Shown here: positions 56,605 through 64,000 of the stretch, piece by piece
Position numbering within the stretch: position 1 is the stretch's first letter
Layout of the letters: the number at the start of each line of letters is the position of its first letter
Source: Perkinsus olseni
Lineage: Eukaryota > Perkinsozoa > Perkinsida > Perkinsidae
NCBI GenBank assembly: GCA_013115135.1
Contig: JABANP010000063.1
Location: forward strand, 62,001 to 126,000
Direction of reading: 5' to 3'
Length of the DNA stretch: 64,000 nt
Program-made: the position numbers and the translations under genes
The notes under the pieces: model-generated
Databases searched by the model: none
What the model saw: only the letters and a program-made list of their open reading frames with translations
What the model was told of the DNA's origin: nothing

Positions 56605-57769
56605 TACGTAAAGATTGAACCACCAACAAGCCTGCGAGCAAGGCACTTATACGACAGAATGTTCACGAATCGATTAATGATGGGAATACTTTCCAGAACC
56701 ACGAAGGCTTCGCGTCCACCCCGCCTGACCGAAGGCCTGACAGGCCTAATTTCCCAACCAATCCACCCAACAGCAATTAACTGCTTCCGAACCCTGTTTC
56801 GCCTTGTTCGCCCTTTCCACTAGCCGGTACAGACGACTTTCAACGCACACTCGCGTCGAACTTCGAAGCTGCAAGACATCCTTCGAGCAGGACTATCTCT
56901 CCACAATTGGCTCCTGCCTGACCACAGGCTAGGTGGTCTAAATGGTAGTAGAAAGTGGCCTAAACGGTAACAATCGGTAGAAATATTTTTGGAGGAATAG
57001 CGGACCACCTAGGATTGCGATGAGAATCGGCCTCTGGTGAGAGCAACTGACCGGTGGCTAAGCGTGGTCAGTGACCGCACAAAGACCGAGAATGGTATAA
57101 GCTGTCTTACCACGGACAGAATTGACTCGGAGCATGGCCAGAAAAATTTCGGGAGGCCTCAAGTCGAGACCTCAGCATATCGAATCCCCTTCCGCCAAGT
57201 GTCGGCCAGCTAGCCATCACCTATGAGAGTGACAGGGCTTTACGTGAAACACGTATCTGTAGAGAGAGCAGTTCATGCGCAAGAATGAAATCAACGGTCG
57301 ATTCTAACCTGCACTCCTGCGATTTTCCCAAGCACGTCGTAATCCATCATTTCGCTTTTTGTTCTCCAAGCCGAAACATACGCGCCCGCCATCTCAACTT
57401 CGAGCCTACGGCGCAATATTCAAAACCAGGACTTGACCAATAACTATTCGTTTGGCATCTCCTAAAGCAGCGTGGCGGCGGCTGTGATACTGTTAGTAAG
57501 AGAGGCCTACAAATTTGGATCTCAGGCGGTGCGCTGCTCGCGTCTTCCGAACTTCTCACCGCGGTGCTATCGTCGAACGCTCCAGGTGTTGAAAATCTGT
57601 GTCGCGATTGGGTCCTTGGATTTTTTGAGCAAAACTGGAGGGAAAGAGGAGGTATTAAATACGATTTTCTGTGTTGATGAAATTCACGCGGCGACACGGA
57701 TTGGATGGCTACGTCACTGCGAGCATCTTGCCGTAATGATCTTGCTTCACAGCGGTTCCGCTTCTGATA
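56605..57769. other. Intergenic region upstream of the transporter
   Basis: No supported gene. A two-copy imperfect 22-bp repeat starts with GTGG(T/C)CTAAA(T/C)GGTA at 56933 and 56955. Open frames on either strand begin without ATG or overlap the transporter and look like chance. Confidence 0.4.
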
Positions 57770-58822
57770 ATGGCGATCCTCGGCTACACTCTGAAGGAGG
57801 TCTTCATCATAGCTGCATGCTTTGGTGCTAGCGTCTCCATGATGAACTCTGTCAAATATATACAAACTAGTCTCAACTACCCCTATCCCTTGTTCATCAG
57901 TGCCATGCACATGCTGTGGTCTTTCGGAGCTTGTGGCCTGTATCTGAGATGCGACATGGGGACCTTGCAGCGTTACTCTATATCGAAGTACCTGCATAAA
58001 ATCCTCCCGATCGCCCTTTTCTCCAGCGCGAGCATTGCGTGCGGCAACCTTGCTTTGAAATATATTTATCCGTCTTTTAATGAGTTGCTGCAGCAAACTA
58101 GCGCTGCTGTAACTGTTGTGGTAGGTGTCTTTATTTTTGGTAAGAGATATAATCTTGCTACGTATTTCTCCATGCTACCCGTTTGCGGTGGAGCTATTCT
58201 TTGTGGCCACGGTGAGGTTAACTTTGTCCTTCTCGGAGCTCTCTTTGCAATCGGTAGTGTCTTCTTCAGAGCGCTGAAGAACACGATGCAAGGTGATCTT
58301 CTCAATGAGTCTCTGTCGTCTCTTGAACTGTTGTTTGTCCTCGCTCCGGCCAATCTGTTATTTTTCCTAGTCGGCTCCGTCGTCACGGAGGGTCTCAATC
58401 CCATTTGGGAAGCTGCTCCCAGTCCCCGAATAATGCTAGCCTTGGTTGTGTCATCTCTTTTGGCATGTGCTTTCAATCTGCTTACTTTCAAGATGCTGAA
58501 ATTACTGTCGCCGGTAGGTGCTATGGTAGTGCATTCTTTGAAAACCCCTGGTATGCTAGTCACGTCTTGGGCTCTCTTCGGTAACCCGGTCAAGCAATCC
58601 CAAATATTAGGCTTTGTCATCATCACTGCGGGCGTCTACTACTACAGGACTAATGGTGCAGAGCTCGCCTCCGGTCCCGAGTTGCCGAGAAATGTTGGTG
58701 AGGACGAAAAACTCGATGATGGGTCAGTGGATGACGGCCAAGAGACCTATGAGGGAGATGATTCTAGTGGGTGTACCGATCTGGAGATGGGAGAGCTACG
58801 TTCCGATGCTGGTCTCGAATGA
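57770..58822 (+). CDS. Triose-phosphate/nucleotide-sugar transporter family protein (DMT superfamily)
   Basis: Antiporter of phosphorylated sugars or nucleotide sugars, in Golgi/ER or plastid membranes. Single exon of 350 codons from ATG 57770 (MAILGYTLKEVFIIAACFGA). About ten hydrophobic spans: NYPYPLFISAMHMLWSFGAC, LPIALFSSASIACGNLAL, FNELLQQTSAAVTVVVGVFI, YFSMLPVCGGAILCGHGEVN, FVLLGALFAIGSVFFRALKN, LVVSSLLACAFNLLTFKML, LGFVIITAGVYYY. The Lys in RALKN and SLKTPG, and the repeated EamA/TPT halves, fit the TPT family. The acidic hydrophilic C-terminus (DDGSVDDGQETYEGDD) is cytosolic by inference. The length is normal for the family; the substrate cannot be told. Confidence 0.94.
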   Translation: MAILGYTLKEVFIIAACFGASVSMMNSVKYIQTSLNYPYPLFISAMHMLWSFGACGLYLRCDMGTLQRYSISKYLHKILPIALFSSASIACGNLALKYIYPSFNELLQQTSAAVTVVVGVFIFGKRYNLATYFSMLPVCGGAILCGHGEVNFVLLGALFAIGSVFFRALKNTMQGDLLNESLSSLELLFVLAPANLLFFLVGSVVTEGLNPIWEAAPSPRIMLALVVSSLLACAFNLLTFKMLKLLSPVGAMVVHSLKTPGMLVTSWALFGNPVKQSQILGFVIITAGVYYYRTNGAELASGPELPRNVGEDEKLDDGSVDDGQETYEGDDSSGCTDLEMGELRSDAGLE

Positions 58823-59119
58823 ACTATTTTTATTTCCTTTTTCACGAATAATATGAGTAGATGCATTTCGGGTTTGTGGCCTCAAGTTGGTTGGTACTGT
58901 GATAGCGCTTTTTTCGTAAACAATCATTGCAGGCATTTAGTTTGCTTAATACTGGAAAGGATTGTGGCTGGTCGCTGCACGAGAAAAGCGTATGGTGTAT
59001 AATGCCCATTCGGTAAGAATACAAATGAGTGTCCCGCAGTTTTGGCGTGCGCGTCAGCGGTATCACAGAGAGATACCTCCACTAGAATTGGTTATGCGAG
59101 ATTAGATACCGGCGCTGGA
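58823..59119. other. Intergenic spacer
   Basis: 3' flank of the transporter and 5' region of the next gene. Nothing specific. Confidence 0.4.
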
Positions 59120-60349
59120 ATGAAGGAGCTCTTCGTTTGCTGCGTCTCAGTTTCGACATGGTTTTTTGCTAGTCTATTTATGAGATCTCAGAGCATCCGT
59201 GTTCGGCTGCCGCAAGTTTTCAGACCAGCGAAGCCTTGGTGTGCTTTGGCCCCGCGCTTCGAGGCGTTCGTGCGCGAGCTCAGTGTGCCGAAGAGAGAGG
59301 ACGCGGTTCGTCTCATAGTTGGAGGAAGATATTTCAGTTCAGCACCACATGCAGTGGGGGTCGCGGCGACCAGCGGCACTGTCTATCTCGGCATGGGCAT
59401 AGCCGAAGTGAGCCGCTTTCGAGGAGGCGCGGTACTTACTGTCATTTTGTGGGTGCTCAGGTGGGCCTGGGACCCTTGGGGAGCCTCATAGCAAATCTGA
59501 TGAACCACGGTGAGATAGGACTGAGTGAGTACTGTTATGGCATTGAGGACCATGACGTTGCTCTCGACGACGCTGACCGCGCGCTGCTCCATGCGCTTGG
59601 AAAGTTGCCCAGACGTATCTTTTTGGGAGAGGATTCGCGGCTCGAATTCGCAAGTAAGTACTCCCGAGGAAGAATCTTGTTTCATGGAACTTGAGAACGC
59701 ACTGCGTACGATTTTCAGGCGAGAAAGGCAGAGCTAATACTCCAAGGGGACGCGACCGGTTGTTGAAGCACTACATAGGGAAGGGAGCGGATGTGTTCGA
59801 TGTTATCTGCAAGAAACTCGATAGATCATGCTTATGTACCTTCGGACGGCTCAGACTCACCGCCGCAGTAGTTGCCGCCGAGTCAGGTCTCTAGCCAACT
59901 GGCATATAACGACGGAGGTGGTTGCGCGCTAAGGTTGAGTACTGGTGAGATTGTCCGAGCCCCAGGGATCGTCGTGAAAGGTGAGTTCAATGCTTCGCGC
60001 AAAAGTGTTCTCCTTCGCTCCGCGAATTTTGACGCTCCATGTTGCTTTTTCCACCCCACGTTGCGGCGGAAGGTCGCGGTAGTTCCCTGGAGTTCCTTGC
60101 TCAGGTCCTGATGCGTTCACAATCTCGTCGGCACAAGCGGCCGCAGTAGCGCTTCGGGCCAATGGTTTTGTGGGGAATGATGATGAACTCCACGCGGCTG
60201 ACATAACGGAAGCAGCTGTGTGTATCGGGGAGAACGAACTTGCCGGGCAGGCAGCAGTGGATCTTGTCCGATCTATCTGGCCACGAGCCAGTCTCAGCGT
60301 TAAGAAGGCAACGGACTGTGCACCGTTAGAACCCCAACCGCGAGCATGA
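59120..60349 (+). CDS. Degenerate two-domain cytidine-deaminase-like protein
   Basis: ATG 59120 starts with a hydrophobic stretch (MKELFVCCVSVSTWFFASLF). Domain 1 follows the E. coli/plant CDA pattern: PHAVGVAATSGTVYLGMGI, then after an intron VGLGPLGSLIANLMNHGEIG, where the family has HAEQ before the SLIANxxxHGE-like helix. Here it is GPLG, and no PCxxC motif follows (LSEYCYGIEDHDV). An exon RDRLLKHYIGKGADVFDV intervenes. Domain 2 resembles the non-catalytic C-terminal CDA domain: GGGCALRLSTGEIVRAPGIV, AFTISSAQAAAVALRANGF, ADITEAAVCIGENEL. Stop at 60349. If the homology is right, all three zinc ligands and the catalytic Glu are gone, so it would be a pseudoenzyme. Confidence 0.6.
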
Positions 60350-60505
60350 TGGTTTCCGATGAGTATGCTTGCTGTTGGGTTCCCCTTCCTGTGGCAAGAG
60401 CTGGAACCCGTCGATGAGCTGGCGGCTGAACTTTTATTTGGAATGGGTATCGTCTTTATCGCGAATGTGTTGGTATAGTTCTTGCTCTAATTTGTCACTC
60501 GTCAT

Positions 60506-62147
60506 GTATCCTGGTAAGCAGCAGCGTCACGGGACGCCGCCACGGACGAGCCCACGTGAGATGGCTGAATTGGAGGACCAGATCGTGGCCAGGCTCAAAG
60601 GCCACGTGGACTATCGTCTAGAGGTAATCATGCGAGGATGATGAACTCGCGGTACGGAGACCTGGAGAATTATTCTGAGCTGGTCTACAGAAATGAGGCT
60701 GATTTTGTGACAACGTAGAGCTCTTGTCTCAGGGTTTGAAGGCGTTCATAGCTGACGAGATTGCGGCGGCGAAGACTGAGATACTGGAGACCTTGGAACA
60801 GAGCCAGGCCCAGCGTCAGTCTCCCCGGCCGGCGGCATACGGAGGGTTGGACGACTATGCAGTACCGAAACGGTCTGACGAGCGAAGACCTCGTGTAGGA
60901 CCATAATGCTGCTCGGATCGGCGCCGTGTGTCTAACCCGTGCTGAGGTGTTTCCCTGCAGATCCCCTCCCGACCGACGCGAGCTCCTGAAGTTCGTGCTC
61001 CCTATGGAAGAGGGCAAGTGGATCGCCTCGAGGACGAAACCGGAATTAGGGCACTGGCAATTGATTTGCCTAGGAAGCCAAAAGAGCGCCCACGGGCCCC
61101 TATCCCCGATGATGATGGTCCTCAGAGGGTAGCCGCGCCTGTGGCGGTTCCACGCCAGGATATATCCGGTAGGGAGGTTTCAGTTCTATCTCCGAGTTGA
61201 TCGTCTGTGGCAGCGCAAACTTCGATGCCGCTGATCAATGTTGACCCCGAAAGGCAGCCGAATGGGGATTTGGCTGTGAGCGCGAGACCAGCGGTGGAAG
61301 TGAGAGACACGAACGAAGGTAATAGCAGTCCTGGCACTGACACCCTAATGAAGCGCACGCTTCCCTGTCACCCTCAATTGCGTTCCCATTGTGCTCTCAC
61401 CTTTCGTTTAATATCCTATGCTGTATCTCCTCCTCATGAGAGTCGATCGTCCCAGAGCAGTCGATGCGTAGACAACGTGTCAGTCACGAGACATCGAGTA
61501 TTGAGCCTTCAATGCTATTGGTCTATGGGCAATACCAGGGTCGCGTAACTGTCTCCATCCGAATGCAGCTCAGGCGACAGGGATACATCCTTGTCAGGTC
61601 ACCCACAACCTCCAGAGCAAACCGTGCGAGCGGCTGCCACCATCAATAATAATTTAGTGAAGCATGAGGATGTCCGAAGGGCCCGACGGGTTAAGAGCGG
61701 CTCTACCGAGCGGAGCTCTGGATCGAATCGTAGCCCGGGCGTTCCTGAGGTAAGCCCGATACCTCTGGGAGTCCGAACTTGGCATGTCACGTGGACTGGG
61801 TTTGATGGCTTTTCAACCTTTGATCCTTAGATAGTGGCTGAGTTGATGAGTGAGCTTCCTTGCGGGCAATTACGTCATCTTCAGGTTGTGCGTTACATGC
61901 GTGTTACTAACGACTTTGTCGCTGAGGACGTGATCGAGTTGTCCATTAAGGCCGGCGATCGAGTGAGGGTGAGACCCTTCCCTTTAGAGTGTCATCTGTT
62001 AGGCCTATCTCACTTGTGTTGGTATTGCGGAGTTTGAACTATCACGTATCTCAGGTGAATGAGAGCCGTCCGGATTGGACCAACGTCACCGCTATGGACG
62101 AAAGCAGTGGGTGGGTGCCGACCTCCCACCTCGAACCCGATGACTGA
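60506..62147 (+). CDS. Disordered protein with a C-terminal SH3-like domain
   Basis: ATG 60506 (MYPGKQQRHGTPPRTSPRE). A helical start (MAELEDQIVARLKGHVDYRL; GLKAFIADEIAAAKTEILE) is followed by long polar, Pro/Arg-rich exons (RALAIDLPRKPKERPRAP, DDDGPQRVAAPVAVPRQD, MPLINVDPERQPNGDLAVS, VRRARRVKSGSTERSSG). The last two exons form an SH3-like fold: QVVRYMRVTNDFVAEDVIEL, SIKAGDRVR, then RPDWTNVTAMDESSGWVPTS and LEPDD with a stop at 62147. The ELSxxxGDxV and GWVPxxHL elements are the SH3 signature; the ALYDY motif is replaced by VRYMRV. An adaptor role is an inference. A small ATG ORF at 60359-60478 precedes it (FLWQELEPVDELAAELL), possibly an upstream exon. Confidence 0.58.
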
Positions 62148-62463
62148 CCTCTTGTGCTACATTCTCGTCCGTGTCGAGAATAGATCGCCCGGTGTACCGG
62201 TAGTCGATAATGAATACAACTACAGTGCTATTATGGGAATAGCAGTAGATGAATTGCTAAACCGAGAGAGTTTGTGTTTCAACATGTCTTAAGTCTAATG
62301 TGCGGCGTTATGTTATAAAAGAAAGGGATACTCGGGAGTGGTGGCAGGCTACCGTACCTTCCTTGAAGTGCTACGAGGGAGTTACTGAGTATACTAGGCT
62401 CAGCGCATATTCCGAAGATACGCTATGGTACCATTATAGGGTCCTAGTACGCTAGCTACCACT
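62148..62463. other. Intergenic spacer
   Basis: Between the SH3-like gene and the kinesin gene. A short open frame ends at 62292. Nothing supported. Confidence 0.4.
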
Positions 62464-64000
62464 ATGGAGATGTGGATGGGATCGATCACAGCTTCAGTCG
62501 CTCATCCTGCGGATAGTGCTGACGATGTAAGACTGGGATGGCGGCACTCGAGCCTCATTTGCAGTTCTCTGCTGTTTCAATGCCACTGCGGCCCTCTCCT
62601 GCGAGCTGCCAAATAAAGGTGAGTGCGTATGTCATTGCCGACGGGTCTTTTCCTCGGTCGAATAGTTCATTCCACGCTGTGAACATAGAACACAGGGACT
62701 CGTGGAATTTCATTAACAGTTTGCCGTTAGATTCGATTGTGAATCCTGAAACTCTCGAACTCGATGCTGCATGCTTGAAATAAACACGCTCGATGAGAGA
62801 GAATCTAGATGAGGCAGCGATATCCGCCTTGCACTGGAAATTGTGTATCAAAATCGACGCATTGTGCAATATCGTTATGTCTCATTTCCTACCCTCGTAA
62901 ATGTCAGGTGGCAGTCCGAATTCGCCCGCCGGCATTGAAGGAGGAGGACGCTGGCGAGCTCAGTGTCGTGAAGCTGGTTGACAGCACGTCCTTGAAGACG
63001 GTCGATGTTCACGGCAGGGCCTCGATGTGGGAAGCAGACTTTGTGTTTGATGATTCCGAGAATCTACGGGCGAAAAGTGAGCCTCATTGCCTGTTGTATC
63101 GATGGTGATATTATTCTCGTCCAGATGCCCATGACGTGAGGCAGCAGTATGTGTTCGACCACATTGCTCTACCACTAGTCAAAGCTGTTGTGGACGGGTA
63201 TCCAGCATGCCTGCTCGCGTGAGTGCTGCCGATGCTAACTGCCTCCGAACCCTCACTCATCGCTGTGCAGGTACGGGCAGACAGGGTCGGGGAAAACGTA
63301 CACGATGTTGGGTGCTGGCGTTATTGAATCGGGTCCAAGGGTGGATAACCCCGGCATTATACCGCGAGCAGCATCAGGTGGTGCAGGCGCTTGGCTCACA
63401 AGGACTCCGTAGTCTATGAACGCCCGAGAGAAATTATCGGTTCCGCAGCCGATTGGTGGTCGCCGGCTGCCGTTGGACTGAAATGATGACGTTGGTTGAT
63501 ATTTCTGTTCTCAGAGCTGTTCCCGCTATTGCAGTCCGGCCGAGCAACGCGTTTCGAAGTCTATTTCTCGTATCTCGAAATATTCCACGACCACCTGGAG
63601 GACTTATTGGCGCCTCGTCCGGAGGACCAAGGGGAGAAACGTGGAAAGCGTTTAATGGACGTCCATATGCACCCCACGATAGGAGTTTACGTCGCTGGGC
63701 TCACGCTCAAGGCGATCGAGTCCGCCGGGGAAGTGGGCACGGTCTCCCGGATGGCAAGCCTCTTACAGCAGTGCTTCTAGGTCACTGAGCTGTTGCGGTA
63801 TGGGATGCAGACGCGAGTGCTGGCGTGCAGATCTTTGAGCGACCGTTCTTCTGTTACTCATACGATCGCTACCCTGCATGTTGTGCAGTATTTGGAATCA
63901 GACGGAAACGGCGGGGAGAAAGGTACAGGGAAGTGCTGACCGTAGTGTGCGTTAATCTCGTAGCTTCAGGCGTGGTGATGAACTCGAAGCTGCAGCTGGT
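62464..64000 (+). CDS. Kinesin motor protein, 5' part; continues past the window
   Basis: Microtubule motor. ATG 62464 (MEMWMGSITASVAHPADS), exon 2 ends SCQIK at 62617; a long intron leads to VAVRIRPPALKEEDAGEL near 62910. Next come WEADFVFDDSENLRAK, AHDVRQQYVFDHIALPLVK, the P-loop YGQTGSGKTYTMLG (about 63270) and DNPGIIPRAASG. Then FEVYFSYLEIFHDHLEDLL and a neck of switch regions: VTELLRYGMQTRVLACRS then LSDRSSVTHTIATLHV, where most kinesins have NxxSSRSH. The final bases read VVMNSKLQLV, just before the expected DLAGSE switch II. An N-terminal motor is clear; the subfamily is not determinable from this part. Confidence 0.92.

Noticed and set aside
57347..58096. 249-codon minus-strand ORF
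   Set aside because: Does not begin with ATG, overlaps the transporter N-terminus and shows no protein-like pattern.

Overview
The window looks like nuclear DNA of a protist alveolate, most likely a Perkinsus-type organism (Perkinsozoa). This is an inference from the gene content and architecture, not from a database match. About 35 genes lie on both strands, most of them broken by many short GT-AG introns (roughly 30-110 nt), with spacers usually of 0.3-1.3 kb. The families present (plant/alveolate calcium-dependent kinases with a kinase plus four EF-hands, a RAP-domain protein, LSM14, XPG, NSUN5, kinesin) are eukaryotic. There are no operons, ribosome-binding sites, CRISPR arrays or insertion sequences. 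I saw no convincing rRNA or tRNA gene.

Layout. 0-6.2 kb: a secreted Cys-rich protein (-), a small ORF (-), a long coiled-coil protein (+) and an unclear region with ORFs on both strands. 6.8-8.5 kb: aldehyde dehydrogenase (-). 8.6-9.2 kb: non-coding, with a 29-bp tandem repeat. 9.2-12.8 kb: two unknown (+) genes and a lysophospholipid acyltransferase (+). 13.2-15.6 kb: an FCP1-like phosphatase (-) and three doubtful small genes. 16-19.2 kb: a CCCH zinc-finger protein (-), a spacer with strong hairpins, and an OTU protease (-). 19.3-24.4 kb: a PYM/eIF2A-like helical protein (-), an unknown (+) gene, an Ala/Glu/Lys-rich protein (-) and a small mitochondrial membrane protein (-). 24.9-29.3 kb: XPG endonuclease (-), head to head with NSUN5 rRNA methyltransferase (+, 30.0-31.5 kb). 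31.5-38.2 kb: a coiled-coil protein (+), LSM14 (-), a RAP protein (+), an alkylguanine-DNA alkyltransferase (+) and a HAD phosphatase (+). 39.2-45.1 kb: two tandem CDPK genes (-). 45.9-64 kb, all (+) except one gene: a tetraspanin-like protein, two EF-hand proteins, a methyltransferase-like protein, an FHA-RING ubiquitin ligase, a small (-) gene, a triose-phosphate-type transporter, a degenerate cytidine-deaminase-like protein, an SH3-tailed protein and the start of a kinesin that runs off the window.

Neighbouring genes do not form one pathway. Recurrent themes are DNA repair and damage signalling (XPG, alkyltransferase, FHA-RING), RNA metabolism (NSUN5, LSM14, CCCH, RAP, PYM-like) and calcium signalling (CDPK pair, EF-hand pair).

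The most notable observations are several enzymes whose family is recognisable but whose catalytic residues are altered or not found (cytidine-deaminase-like, FCP1-like, alkyltransferase, kinesin switch I); a CDPK tandem duplication with a near-identical patch suggesting gene conversion; an intron folded by a 15-bp inverted repeat; an 18-nt motif shared upstream of two genes; and six single-base frame breaks in otherwise conserved genes, which may be assembly indels. Exon boundaries were read by eye from splice signals and phase, so gene ends without a recognised domain are approximate.
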